A DNA stretch of 64,000 nt from Pseudomonadota bacterium (GTDB lineage: Bacteria > Pseudomonadota > Gammaproteobacteria > Acidiferrobacterales > Acidiferrobacteraceae): positions 1 to 64,000 of the forward strand of contig JAJYRD010000060.1 of assembly GCA_021794275.1 (NCBI GenBank), given 5' to 3'. A program made the translations under genes and the position numbers. Under the pieces are notes generated by a model. That model saw only the letters and a program-made list of their open reading frames with translations, was not told the origin of the DNA and searched no databases. This document shows positions 53,221 through 64,000 of the stretch, one piece after another; within the stretch, counting starts at the first letter, position 1; every line of letters begins with the position of its first letter.

Positions 53221-54278
53221 TCACGCCGCGGGAGCCTCTGCGTAAGCCCGCAGAGGAGTCTATACGGGATCGTGCCCGCGGCCTCCGCGACCTCCTCGAC
53301 CGGCAGACCCTCTCCCCACAAAATCACCTCGTCGCCGACCTGCGCCTGTGGCATGTCGCGCAGATCCACCGTCAACATATCCATGGAGACTCGCCCGATA
53401 ACGGGCGCCCGCCGGCCTTGCACCAAGACCGATACCGCACTCCGGAACTCGCGCGGGTAACCATCGCCGTAACCGACCCCCACAACGCCCACCGGCATGT
53501 TCTCCCTGCAACGATAATCCCCCCCGTACCCTATCGCATCGCCTTCCTTGCGGCGTCGTACGCTGATCAGGCGACTGCGCAGGGTCATCACAGGCTTCAG
53601 GACCGTCGGCGCGGGCACCGTGCGCCCAAGCGGCGAGACTCCGTAAAGCATGAGCCCGGGTCGCACCCAGTCGGCATGCGCGGCGGGCCAACCCATGACG
53701 CCAGCTGAATTGGCGAGGCTACGCCGGAGGCCCGGAAACGGGAGCCGCCCCAGCGCCTCGATCTGGAGTATCGTGACAGGCGAGGCGAAGTCCTCTGCGC
53801 AGGCCAGATGCGACAGGAGCCCCAAGCGATCCACGAAGCGCAGCGCCGCAAGATCAGCGGCCACTGCCGGGACCTCGGCGGGATCGAAACCCAGGCGATG
53901 CATGCCCGTATCGACCTTGATCCAGGCGTCGCAGCGGCGGTCGCTTCGGACGTGCCTCAAGGCCTCGAGCTGGTGATGATCGTGAATGACGGGCGTGAGC
54001 CGCTCACGCAGAATAATGGGGATCTCCGCAGCCTCAAAGAACCCCTCCAGCAGGCAGATCTCCTGCTGTATCCCGGCTGCCCGCAACTCCAGACCCTCCT
54101 CGAGGCTCGCCACCCCGAAGGCGTCAGCGCCCGTCAGCGCCTTCGCCACCCACACCAGGCCATGGCCATAACCGTTGGCCTTGACGATGGCCATAACGCG
54201 CGCGCCGGTGAGTTCCCGGACTTGGGCAAGGTTATGACGTAGCGCCCGCGCGTCGAGCGAGGCGTACGCCGGTCTCAT
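53211..54278 (-). CDS. alr: Alanine racemase
   Basis: PLP enzyme giving D-alanine for peptidoglycan, 355 residues. PLP Lys in VKANGYGHG (about 33-41), catalytic Tyr in AIGYGGDY, and GRVSMDMLTVDL near the C-terminus. Overlaps dnaB (ATGA) and radA, so the three are co-translated. Confidence 0.95.
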   Translation of the reverse strand: MRPAYASLDARALRHNLAQVRELTGARVMAIVKANGYGHGLVWVAKALTGADAFGVASLEEGLELRAAGIQQEICLLEGFFEAAEIPIILRERLTPVIHDHHQLEALRHVRSDRRCDAWIKVDTGMHRLGFDPAEVPAVAADLAALRFVDRLGLLSHLACAEDFASPVTILQIEALGRLPFPGLRRSLANSAGVMGWPAAHADWVRPGLMLYGVSPLGRTVPAPTVLKPVMTLRSRLISVRRRKEGDAIGYGGDYRCRENMPVGVVGVGYGDGYPREFRSAVSVLVQGRRAPVIGRVSMDMLTVDLRDMPQAQVGDEVILWGEGLPVEEVAEAAGTIPYRLLCGLTQRLPRRECP

Positions 54279-55669
54279 GCATAGGACCCGTCGTAGGCGT
54301 GAACGTCCGCGTGGTTTTCGAAACGCGTATATTCGCCGAGATAGGTGAGTCGGGCCTTTCCGATGGGACCGTTGCGCTGCTTGCCTATGATGATCTCGGC
54401 CGTGCCCTTGTCCTCGCTGTCCTCGTTATAAACCTCGTCGCGATAAATGAAAAAAATCACATCCGCGTCCTGTTCGATGGCCCCGGATTCACGCAGATCG
54501 GACATCACGGGACGTTTGTTGGGGCGCTGCTCAAGTGAGCGATTCAGCTGTGAGAGAGCGATGAGCGGAACATTAAGTTCCTTTGCCAAGCTCTTGAGGG
54601 CGCGCGTAATACCGGAGATTTCAGTGGCCCGATTCTCAGTGCTTTCAGGACCCTGCATGAGCTGCAGATAGTCGACAACGATGAGGCCCAAGCCATGTTC
54701 GCGCATGAGCCGCCGGCTACGAGCCCGCAGTTCCAGGGGGGTGAGTGCCGGGGTATCGTCGATATAGACGGGGGCATCGGCCAACATACCGACCGCCGAC
54801 GTGAGCCGCGGCCAATCCTCGTCTTCCAGCTTCCCGGTCCGCAGCCTATGGGCATTGATCCGCCCGAGAGACGACATGAGGCGCATGGCGAGTTGCTCGC
54901 CTGGCATTTCAAGACTGAAGATCGCAACCGGCAGCTTCAATCCCACTGCTGCGTTTTCGGCGACGTTCAAGGCAAACGCAGTCTTACCCATGGACGGCCG
55001 CCCAGCCACGATCACAAGATCGCCCGGCTGCAATCCTGAGGTCATGTTGTCGAGATCGGCGAAGCCTGTGGCGACCCCTGTGATGGTGGTGTTGGAGCGA
55101 AACAGCGTGTCGATACGATCAACCGCAGCCGTCAAAAGAGACTTCAGCGGCCTAAACCCCCCACGCCGCGTGCCGCTTTCGGTGATCGCGAACACGCCAC
55201 GCTCGGCGTAGTCCAAAAGCTCGACCGCACTGCGCCCTTCCGGCTGATAGGCCTTCTCGCCGATGTCGTTTACGACCTCGATCAGGCGCCGCACCAGTGC
55301 CCGCTCGCGGACGATGTCCGCGTAGGCCTGGATATTGTTCGCGCTTGGGGTGTTCTCGGCGAGCGAACCGAGATAACCGAGTCCGCCGATCGCGTCCAAC
55401 GCCTCAACCCCAAGGCGTTCGCTCACCGTCACTATATCGACCGGCCGCCCCTCTGCGTTCAGGCCCGCCACCACCGCAAAGATCACCTGATGCTCGCGAC
55501 GGTAGAAGTCGATTTCGGAGAGACGGTCGGCGATACGATCCCAAGCACGGGCATCCAAGAGCAGGCCGCCCAGAACCGCCTGTTCGGCCTCCACCGATTG
55601 CGGCGCGACACGCATATGCGCGCCCAAGCCCCCGCGGGCGCGCGAGGCGCCGGCGGTCTTATCGGTCAT
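54275..55669 (-). CDS. dnaB: Replicative DNA helicase
   Basis: Hexameric replication-fork helicase, 464 residues. N-terminal domain PQSVEAEQAVLGGLLLD, linker, RecA core with Walker A GRPSMGKT (223-230), the DYLQLM motif of Walker B, and SQLNRSLEQRPNKRP. Sits 33 bases after rplI, as usual in gammaproteobacteria. Confidence 0.96.
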   Translation of the reverse strand: MTDKTAGASRARGGLGAHMRVAPQSVEAEQAVLGGLLLDARAWDRIADRLSEIDFYRREHQVIFAVVAGLNAEGRPVDIVTVSERLGVEALDAIGGLGYLGSLAENTPSANNIQAYADIVRERALVRRLIEVVNDIGEKAYQPEGRSAVELLDYAERGVFAITESGTRRGGFRPLKSLLTAAVDRIDTLFRSNTTITGVATGFADLDNMTSGLQPGDLVIVAGRPSMGKTAFALNVAENAAVGLKLPVAIFSLEMPGEQLAMRLMSSLGRINAHRLRTGKLEDEDWPRLTSAVGMLADAPVYIDDTPALTPLELRARSRRLMREHGLGLIVVDYLQLMQGPESTENRATEISGITRALKSLAKELNVPLIALSQLNRSLEQRPNKRPVMSDLRESGAIEQDADVIFFIYRDEVYNEDSEDKGTAEIIIGKQRNGPIGKARLTYLGEYTRFENHADVHAYDGSYA

Positions 55670-55702
55670 GGAACGGCCCTTGCGCGTGCGTAGGAGGAGC
55701 CC

Positions 55703-56152
55703 TTAGGATTCAGCGACGACCGAGACGATGACGGTTACGGTGACCTCGGGGTGCAGGCTTACGTGGAGCTCGTGATCGCCCACGGTCTTCAAGGGGCCGT
55801 CTGGCAACTCGATCTCGGCCTTGGCCACATCAAAACCGGCCGCCACCAAGGCATCGGCAATGTCGGCGGTCCCCACCGAGCCGAAAATCCGGCCCTCCTC
55901 CCCCGCCCTGCGCACAAGCTGCACAGTCGCCCCGCTCAGCCGCTCGCCGCGTGCGCGAGCCGAGGCGACCTGCTCCTGCTGGCGCCGCTCACGCTCAGCG
56001 CGTTCAGCCTCGAAGCGTGCCTTGTTTTCAGGGGTCGCGCGGACCGCCTTGCCGGTGGGGATCAAGAAGTTACGGCCGAAGCCCGGCTTTACCGTCACTT
56101 GGTCGCCTAAGTCGCCCAGATTACGGACTTTCTCAAGGAGAATGATCTGCAT
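55703..56152 (-). CDS. rplI: Large ribosomal subunit protein bL9
   Basis: 149 residues beginning MQIILLEKVRNLGDLGDQV and GFGRNFLIPTGKA, the bL9 signature, with the long connecting helix and the C-terminal rRNA-binding domain. Part of rpsF-rpsR-rplI; 11 bases after rpsR. Confidence 0.97.
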   Translation of the reverse strand: MQIILLEKVRNLGDLGDQVTVKPGFGRNFLIPTGKAVRATPENKARFEAERAERERRQQEQVASARARGERLSGATVQLVRRAGEEGRIFGSVGTADIADALVAAGFDVAKAEIELPDGPLKTVGDHELHVSLHPEVTVTVIVSVVAES

Positions 56153-56163
56153 GGGGCGGTTCC

Positions 56164-56391
56164 TTAGTTATGCGCGTCGCTGTAGGGCAAGAGCGCCAGG
56201 TGCCGGGCGAGCTTGACGGCGCGCGCCAGCTGACGCTGGTAGCGGGCTTTGGTGCCAGTATTACGGCTCGGAATAATCTTGCCGGTCTCGGTGACGTAGG
56301 CCTTCAGAGTGGCGAGATCCTTGTAATCGATCTCGACCGTGCCTTCGGCAGTAAAACGGCAGAACTTCTTACGGCGAAAAAAACGCGACAT
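56164..56391 (-). CDS. rpsR: Small ribosomal subunit protein bS18
   Basis: 75 residues with [29 protein letters not shown] and [19 protein letters not shown], standard bS18. Lies 12 bases after rpsF. Confidence 0.97.
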   Translation of the reverse strand: MSRFFRRKKFCRFTAEGTVEIDYKDLATLKAYVTETGKIIPSRNTGTKARYQRQLARAVKLARHLALLPYSDAHN

Positions 56392-56403
56392 GATCCCCTC
56401 TCC

Positions 56404-56802
56404 TTATACAGCGGTCTCGGCGGCATCCCGCTCGAGCCCGTCTTCGTCGGCCCGCGCGCGCGCGGGCTTGGCCGCGGCGTCCTGGTTTTCCTTGGCAAGC
56501 GGCGACGGCGCGGTCACCGCCTCATCGCGCGCCAACGTCAGCGTGCGGATCACGGCGTCGTTGAATTTGAACGAGGTCTCGAGCTCCTGGAGCACGGTCG
56601 GCGCGCACTCGATATTCATGAGTACGTAGTGCGCCTTGTGGACCTTGTTGATGGGATAGGCGAGCTGCCGACGGCCCCAGTCCTCGAGCCGGTGAATGCG
56701 GCCGTCCCCACCCTCTATAAGCGAGCGATAACGCTCGATCATGGCGGGCACCTGCTCGCTCTGGTCCGGATGGACCAGGAATACTATTTCGTAATGACGC
56801 AT
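56404..56802 (-). CDS. rpsF: Small ribosomal subunit protein bS6
   Basis: 132 residues: [19 protein letters not shown] start, [14 protein letters not shown] and [11 protein letters not shown]. The C-terminal tail after residue 95 is low-complexity and charged. ATG 56802 is chosen from the alignment with bS6; an in-frame ATG 16 codons earlier lies inside the leader hairpin. First gene of rpsF-rpsR-rplI, with its own promoter. Confidence 0.95.
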   Translation of the reverse strand: MRHYEIVFLVHPDQSEQVPAMIERYRSLIEGGDGRIHRLEDWGRRQLAYPINKVHKAHYVLMNIECAPTVLQELETSFKFNDAVIRTLTLARDEAVTAPSPLAKENQDAAAKPARARADEDGLERDAAETAV

Positions 56803-56825
56803 GAATGGCCCCTTATGGCTGTAAA

Positions 56826-56848
56826 GCCTGTGACCCATTGCCACAGGC
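56826..56848 (-). promoter_or_regulatory. Leader hairpin upstream of rpsF (possible S6:S18 autoregulatory site)
   Basis: On the minus strand GCCTGTG and CACAGGC (56848-56842 and 56832-56826) form a 7-bp stem with a 9-base loop, 24 bases before the rpsF ATG. Many bacteria carry an rpsF leader hairpin bound by S6:S18; the position fits, but I cannot confirm the conserved bulge. Confidence 0.4.
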
Positions 56849-56862
56849 AAGGTGCGGGCGCC

Positions 56863-56891
56863 ATTCTAGAGATTTATGGGGATCAACGCAA
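56863..56891 (-). promoter_or_regulatory. Promoter of rpsF-rpsR-rplI
   Basis: Minus strand: -35 TTGCGT (56891-56886), 17-bp spacer, -10 TAGAAT (56868-56863). It lies between the rlmB stop and rpsF and would give a leader of about 55 bases that includes the hairpin. Confidence 0.6.
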
Positions 56892-56898
56892 TTTCCGG

Positions 56899-57660
56899 TT
56901 AGCCTGGCGCACCCGTTGCTCGTGCGCGCACGCTCTCGTAAAGGCAAAGGCTCGTCGCCACCGACACATTGAGGCTTTCCGCCTGCCCGCACATAGGGAT
57001 ACGGACCAGGAGATCGCAGGCCTCCCGAGTAAGTCGCCGCAAGCCCGACCCCTCACCACCCAAGACCCAAGCAATCGGCGAAGGCAGGCTGCACTCGTGC
57101 AGCGACAGGTCCGCGTCGGCGGTGGCGCCAATCAACCAGAGCCCCGCGTCTTTCAGTGCCCGCAGCGCACGTGACAGATTTGCCACCTCATAAAGGGGTA
57201 CACGCTCAGCGGCGCCGCAGGCCGCGCGCGACGCCACCGCCGACAACGGGGCGCGCGCGTGCCGCGGAACGATCACAAGGTCGGCCCCGGCCGCCTCGGC
57301 GCTCCGCAGGCAGGCGCCGAGGTTGTGCGGATCCTGAACACCGTCCAAGACCAATACCAGGGGCTGCTCGATACCCTGGAGGTGCGCGGCCAGATCCTCT
57401 TCCCGCGGCCGCTCCACGGGGCGCCGCCGGGCCAGCACGCCTTGGTGCGCGAGACCCGGCGCCAATCGATCGAGGGCTGCGCGGGGACTGCGATGCACCA
57501 CCACATGGGCGCTGCGCGCAAGGGCCAGAATGCCGTGCACGCGGTCGTCCGCGCGCTCCCTCGCGACCCACACGCAGTCTATGGTCCCAGCATGGGCCTT
57601 CAGGGCCGCCGAGACGGCATGCGGCCCGGCGATCAGGTCCTCGAGCGCGGCGTCATTCAC
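56899..57660 (-). CDS. rlmB: 23S rRNA (guanosine-2'-O)-methyltransferase
   Basis: SPOUT methyltransferase, 253 residues. N-terminal substrate domain, then motif 1 DPHNLGACLRSAEAAG, motif 2 AWVLGGEGSGLRR and motif 3 SLNVSVATSLCLYE. Modifies G2251 in E. coli. Overlaps the rnr stop by 8 bases, the usual rnr-rlmB arrangement. Confidence 0.93.
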   Translation of the reverse strand: MNDAALEDLIAGPHAVSAALKAHAGTIDCVWVARERADDRVHGILALARSAHVVVHRSPRAALDRLAPGLAHQGVLARRRPVERPREEDLAAHLQGIEQPLVLVLDGVQDPHNLGACLRSAEAAGADLVIVPRHARAPLSAVASRAACGAAERVPLYEVANLSRALRALKDAGLWLIGATADADLSLHECSLPSPIAWVLGGEGSGLRRLTREACDLLVRIPMCGQAESLNVSVATSLCLYESVRARATGAPG

Positions 57661-59902
57661 GGCGCGACCTACGGCGCCGCTTGCTGCGCGCCGGGCCCTT
57701 GGGGCGCGGCTTCTCGCTTGCGGCCACAGCCACGGCTACAAGCTCGAAATCGATCTTGCCCTCATCCACGTCGACCCGTAGGAGACGCACGCGGACCGGG
57801 TCCCCGAGCCGGTAATGCTGCCCGGTCCGTTCGCCAACCATGCGGTGATGCGCCGGATCGAAGTGGTAGTAATCATGGCCAAGTGATGAGACGTGCACGA
57901 GGCCATCCACATAAATATCCGCCAGCTCGACAAAAAGCCCGAAGGCCATGACGCCGCTTACGATCGCATCAAACTCCTGCCCGACCTTGTCAGCCATATA
58001 CTCGGTCTTCAGGGAGCGGATCACATCGCGCGTGGCATCGTCCGCGCGCCGCTCGGTAAACGAGCAATGCTCGCCTGCGGCCTTCATCGACCCTTCCAGC
58101 CGCGACACGGGCCCTTTCCCGAGCGCCCCCTTGATGGCCCTATGGACGATGAGATCCGGATAGCGCCGTATGGGTGACGTGAAGTGCGTGTAGTGCTCGT
58201 AACCCAAAGCGAAGTGACCAATGTCCTCGGGGCCGTACACGGCCTGGCTCAGGCTTCGCAAAAGGAGCGTCTGCAAGAGTCGGCCCTCCGGCCCCGGTGG
58301 CGCCTTGGCGAGCAGCGCCGCGTAATCCTTGGCAGCCGGCTTGTCGCCGCCCTTCAGTTCAAGCCCCATCTCAAACAGCATGACCCGCAGGTCCTTCAGT
58401 TTCTGGGCCGAGGGTCCCGCGTGCACGCGAAAGAGCGCCGGCGCCTCTCGGTCGATCAGGAATTGCGCCGCACAGACGTTGGCGGCAAGCATGCACTCCT
58501 CGATGAGCTTATGAGCATCGTTGCGAATGAGCGGCTCTATGCGCTCAATCTTGCGATTGGCATCGAAGACTATGCGCGTTTCGGGAAGCTCAAAATCGAC
58601 GGAGCCGCGTTTCGCGCGGGCCGCGTGCAACACTTCATAAAGCCGGTGCAGAGCCTTGATGGCCGGCACGAGCGGCGCGCGCCGCTCGCTGGCCTCTTCA
58701 TCCCCGGCGATGATGGCGGCCACTTCCGTGTAGGTGAGTCGGGCACGGGAACGCATGACCGCCTCAAAAAAGCGATAGCCCTTAAACGCCCCGTTCTTGT
58801 CCATCTCGATCTCGCAGGCCATGCACAACCTGTCCACATCGGGGTTCAAGGAACAGAGGCCGTTCGACAGGACCTCGGGCAGCATGGGGATCACGGCCTT
58901 GGGGAAATAAACGGAATTCCCCCGCGCCTGAGCCTCTTCATCGAGCTTGGTGCCCGGCCGCACGTAATAGGAGACATCCGCGATCGCCACCACAAGCCGC
59001 CAGCCGCCGCGCGTCTTTTCACAATACACCGCGTCATCGAAATCGCGGGCATCCTCGCCATCTATGGTGACAAGGGGCAGATCCCGCAAGTCTTCACGGC
59101 GCGCTGCCTCTTGCGCGTCTATGGTCGGTGCAAGCCCGCCCACTTCGTCCTGGACCGCCTGCGAAAATTCGTGCGGGAGGTCGTATTTGCGCAAGGCGAT
59201 GGCGATCTCCATGCCCGGCGCACTGCGGTCGCCGAGCACCTCGACGACACGCCCCATGGGCGGCGTCTTCGCGGTCGGCTGTTCAAGGATCTCGCAGACC
59301 ACGATCTGGCCTGGTTCGGCGGCCACTGAATCCGCGTCGTCGGCGATCATGATGTCCCGCCCGATCCGCCGGTCGTCGGCGTTAACGAACGCGACACCCC
59401 GTTCCTTGCAGTAGCGACCAACCACCTGCCGCTGGCCGCGCTCGAGAACCTCCACGATGAGGCATTCGCCGCGGCCCCGAGCATCAAGGCTCGCGACATG
59501 CGCCACCACGCGGTCGCCGTGCAGGACCTTGCGCATCTCGCGCGCCGGAATAAACAGATCGTCGTTGCCGTCCTCGCGCGCCAGGAAACCAAAGCCATCG
59601 GGATGACCGATGACCCGCCCCTGGATCAAGTCCATGCGCTGCACAAGCCCGTAGCGCCCGCGACGATTCTTCAGAAGCTGGCCATCGCGCTCCATCGCGC
59701 GTAGCCGACGCCCGAACGACTCGACGTCGCGCTCGCCGCTCACACCCATATCCTCAAGCAGCTGGCGTAGTGGCACGGGCTCGTCCTGCGATGCAAGATA
59801 GGCCATGACGGCCTCGCGGCTCGGCACCGGAAATTCGTAGGTTTGGGCCTCGCGCTCGGCCATGGGATCGCGGAATGATGGGGGGTCGTTTTGCGTTGAC
59901 AT
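57653..59902 (-). CDS. rnr: Ribonuclease R
   Basis: 3'-5' exoribonuclease, 749 residues. A winged-helix N-terminus, two cold-shock domains (GFGFLAREDGNDDLFIP), the RNB catalytic core (TIDGEDARDFDDAVYCE with the metal Asp residues, then VSYYVRPGTKLDEEA), S1 domain (VSGVMAFGLFVELADIYVDG) and a basic tail KPRPKGPARSKRRRRSRRE. The ATG at 59902 overlaps the -35 of the divergent tRNA promoter. Confidence 0.95.
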   Translation of the reverse strand: MSTQNDPPSFRDPMAEREAQTYEFPVPSREAVMAYLASQDEPVPLRQLLEDMGVSGERDVESFGRRLRAMERDGQLLKNRRGRYGLVQRMDLIQGRVIGHPDGFGFLAREDGNDDLFIPAREMRKVLHGDRVVAHVASLDARGRGECLIVEVLERGQRQVVGRYCKERGVAFVNADDRRIGRDIMIADDADSVAAEPGQIVVCEILEQPTAKTPPMGRVVEVLGDRSAPGMEIAIALRKYDLPHEFSQAVQDEVGGLAPTIDAQEAARREDLRDLPLVTIDGEDARDFDDAVYCEKTRGGWRLVVAIADVSYYVRPGTKLDEEAQARGNSVYFPKAVIPMLPEVLSNGLCSLNPDVDRLCMACEIEMDKNGAFKGYRFFEAVMRSRARLTYTEVAAIIAGDEEASERRAPLVPAIKALHRLYEVLHAARAKRGSVDFELPETRIVFDANRKIERIEPLIRNDAHKLIEECMLAANVCAAQFLIDREAPALFRVHAGPSAQKLKDLRVMLFEMGLELKGGDKPAAKDYAALLAKAPPGPEGRLLQTLLLRSLSQAVYGPEDIGHFALGYEHYTHFTSPIRRYPDLIVHRAIKGALGKGPVSRLEGSMKAAGEHCSFTERRADDATRDVIRSLKTEYMADKVGQEFDAIVSGVMAFGLFVELADIYVDGLVHVSSLGHDYYHFDPAHHRMVGERTGQHYRLGDPVRVRLLRVDVDEGKIDFELVAVAVAASEKPRPKGPARSKRRRRSRRE

Positions 59903-59924
59903 CGTGTCCTGTTCTCGGTAGAGT
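59896..59924 (+). promoter_or_regulatory. Promoter of tRNA-Leu
   Basis: Consensus -35 TTGACA (59896-59901), exact 17-bp spacer, -10 TAGAGT (59919-59924), then a GC-rich discriminator CGCCGGCC as in stringently controlled stable-RNA promoters. The -35 covers the start codon of rnr on the other strand. Confidence 0.75.
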
Positions 59925-59947
59925 CGCCGGCCTTAAAGGCATGCCGG

Positions 59948-60034
59948 GCCGGGGTGGCGGAATTGGTAGACGCGCTAGCTTCAGGTGCTAGTGGGGGTAA
60001 CCCCGTGGAGGTTCAAGTCCTCTCCTCGGTACCA
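59948..60034 (+). tRNA. tRNA-Leu (anticodon CAG)
   Basis: 87 bases with encoded CCA. The acceptor GCCGGGG pairs with CCTCGGT; anticodon stem CTAGC/GCTAG encloses loop TTCAGGT with anticodon CAG; a long variable arm (GGGGGTAACCCC) marks a class II tRNA; T-arm GAGG-TTCAAGT-CCTC. It reads CTG codons. Sits between rnr and purA. Confidence 0.96.
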
Positions 60035-60057
60035 AGTCCGGTGTGCTTTTAGACCAT

Positions 60058-62542
<2,485 letters not shown>

Positions 62543-62573
62543 GTCCGCGCCTCCGCAGGTATTCCAAAGGGTT

Positions 62574-63443
62574 TCATTTGCGATACTGTCCTTGATTTTT
62601 CAGAAAACGTAGGAACCCGCTATCGGGCCCGATGACGAGCGTTGTCTGAGGATCGGCAAAGCTGCGCACATAGGCACGCAGGCTCTTGTAAAATACGAAG
62701 AAGTGCGGATCACGCCCATAGGCCGTCGCGTACAGGGCGCCGGCACGGGCCTGCGCCCGCCCGCGGATGATGCCTGCCTTTTCGTAAGCCGCAGCCAGAA
62801 TCCTGGCGCGTTGGCGGTCAGCCTTCCCGCGTAGCTTGGCTGCCTGCGCCATGCCGCGCGCCTCCAGCTGCGCGGCCCGCGCAAGCTGATCGGCCGCCAT
62901 TCGTTTATCAATCGCATCGATGACCCGATCGTCGAGCCCTAGGCGCTGAATTCGCATATCGGCAATCGAGACCCCGTAACGCGCCACCTGCGTCCCCACT
63001 CTAGCCTGCAAAGATTTCACATCGTGGCCCGCGAGGACCTGCCCAAGCGTGCGCGCGCCAAAGAATCGCCTGAATCCCGTCACGGTTGCCTCGTGAATGC
63101 GCTCCTCGGCCTTGTGCCGAGAGCCACCGGTGGTGGCGAGATAACGCCGAAAGCTCGTGATCCTATATTCCACGAACGCATCGACGAGCACCCGTTTGCG
63201 CCCCTTCGTGAGCAAGGCCTGCGGCTCTACACGCAGATTGACGAGGCGTGCATCAAAGATATGGGCGTCCTGAATGAACGGGATCTTTGCATGCAGTCCC
63301 GGTCCCACCCGACTTTGCACAATACGGCCAAAGGAGGTCACCACCGCGCTTTGCCCTGCGTCGACTTGGTAGAGCGTCGCATCCAGAAGCACGACCAATA
63401 GGGCAAGCCCCAGGGCAAAGGGCCACAGCGCCCGTATCTTCAC
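62574..63443 (-). CDS. hflC: HflC, SPFH-domain modulator of FtsH
   Basis: 289 residues: one N-terminal membrane helix (about 7-26), then the SPFH domain (YQVDAGQSAVVTSFGRIVQ, VGPGLHAKIPFIQ) and a long charged helix with ARAAQLEARGMAQAAKLRGKADRQ. Forms a complex with HflK that limits FtsH protease. Start overlaps the hflK stop by four bases. Confidence 0.94.
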   Translation of the reverse strand: MKIRALWPFALGLALLVVLLDATLYQVDAGQSAVVTSFGRIVQSRVGPGLHAKIPFIQDAHIFDARLVNLRVEPQALLTKGRKRVLVDAFVEYRITSFRRYLATTGGSRHKAEERIHEATVTGFRRFFGARTLGQVLAGHDVKSLQARVGTQVARYGVSIADMRIQRLGLDDRVIDAIDKRMAADQLARAAQLEARGMAQAAKLRGKADRQRARILAAAYEKAGIIRGRAQARAGALYATAYGRDPHFFVFYKSLRAYVRSFADPQTTLVIGPDSGFLRFLKNQGQYRK

Positions 63444-64000
63444 TGGCGCCCCCCGGCCTTTGGCGCTGGCTGCTTGGGAGCGACGATCTCCGGCGCGGGC
63501 GGTGCCATCGGTACATGGATGACCGCGCGGCTCGTGCCCGACAAGACGACCTTATGTGCCTTGCGGTAGACCCGCGCCATGGCATCGATCAAAAGCCGCT
63601 CACGGGTCACGAACGGGGCGCGCGCATAGATCTTAGCCAGGGCTAAAAAGCGGGCGGAACGCGCCTTGGCCTTGGCGATCACGCGCGCGCGATAGACGTA
63701 GGCGCGGTCGACCAGCGCCGCCCCGCTGGCGCTCGCCTTCGGGAGTATGGAGTCGCTGTAGGCCTGCGCCTCGCTCACGTATCTCTTCGCGTCCTCGCGC
63801 GCCCGCACGACCTTCTCGATGGCCGCGAGCACGGTCTTCGGGGGCGTCGCCTTCTGAATCTTGATCGCGACGATATGGACGCCCGCGCGGTAGCGGTCCA
63901 GCAGTCGCTGCAGGCTGGCCTTGGCCGACACCTCCAGCGGGCGCTGCTCGCTCCCGCGGATCTCGCTCGCAGGACTGTGGGCCACCACTTGGCGCATCAC
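63440..64000 (-). CDS. hflK: HflK, C-terminal part (5' end outside window)
   Basis: The 186 codons seen start inside the SPFH domain (RQVVAHSPASEI, LLDRYRAGVHIVAIKIQKATPP) and continue through the coiled-coil region (AREDAKRYVSEAQAYSDSILPKASA) to a Pro-rich tail. Partner of HflC, directly upstream of it and overlapping. Confidence 0.93.
   Translation of the reverse strand: MMRQVVAHSPASEIRGSEQRPLEVSAKASLQRLLDRYRAGVHIVAIKIQKATPPKTVLAAIEKVVRAREDAKRYVSEAQAYSDSILPKASASGAALVDRAYVYRARVIAKAKARSARFLALAKIYARAPFVTRERLLIDAMARVYRKAHKVVLSGTSRAVIHVPMAPPAPEIVAPKQPAPKAGGRQ

Noticed and set aside
58184-59329. 381-codon open frame on the plus strand
   Set aside because: Antisense to the rnr catalytic core.

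Overview
The window looks like the chromosome of a GC-rich gammaproteobacterium. Evidence: the rpmF-plsX-fabH-fabD-fabG-acpP-fabF-pabB/pabC-mltG-tmk-holB-pilZ-tatD block and the hflK-hflC-hisZ-purA / rnr-rlmB-rpsF-rpsR-rplI-dnaB-alr-radA block both follow gammaproteobacterial order. A DoxD-like membrane protein, a mercuric reductase and a DUF2892/glutaredoxin group would suit a sulfur- or metal-oxidising acidophile (inference; no 16S or other marker is present to name the genus). Most of the window is ordinary, densely packed core genome with overlapping start and stop codons.

Left part (1-11.9 kb): the start of a surface lipoprotein cut by the window edge, a short divergent cis-prenyltransferase, a dGTPase, a HemK-type methyltransferase and a DUF202 membrane protein. 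Then a tightly coupled glycan cluster follows (GT9, two GT4 enzymes, SDR, GmhB-type heptose bisphosphatase, GT9), ending in a carbamoyltransferase-like protein that has lost several residues normally needed for catalysis.

Accessory part (11.9-23 kb): an MFS permease, a DUF3311/sodium-solute symporter pair with a PhzF enzyme, a full-length MerA preceded by a recognisable MerR-type promoter but with no merR nearby, a second MFS permease, a small thiol-related group (DUF2892, unknown protein, glutaredoxin), a gene-poor stretch of about 1.6 kb holding one small His-rich lipoprotein, and a DoxD-like protein that is an internal tandem duplication.

Core block (23-35.1 kb, minus strand): fatty-acid, folate, thymidylate, replication-clamp-loader and murein-processing genes, read from a promoter that overlaps the yceD start. 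Divergent from it is a two-subunit pyruvate carboxylase (35.2-38.6 kb) and a Maf protein.

Second accessory part (39-50.1 kb): a PatB/MalY aminotransferase; an operon joining a homologue of the Anabaena sensory rhodopsin transducer to a ThDP enzyme and an enolase-superfamily enzyme with no rhodopsin in sight; a YfdC-type FNT channel; a membrane-anchored SDR; and pstS-pstC-pstA under a Pho box, with a terminator after pstS and no pstB or phoU. A decayed TnpB C-terminus follows.

Right part (50.2-64 kb): a GGDEF-EAL protein, radA-alr-dnaB-rplI-rpsR-rpsF, rlmB-rnr, tRNA-Leu(CAG), purA-hisZ-hflC and the 3' part of hflK.
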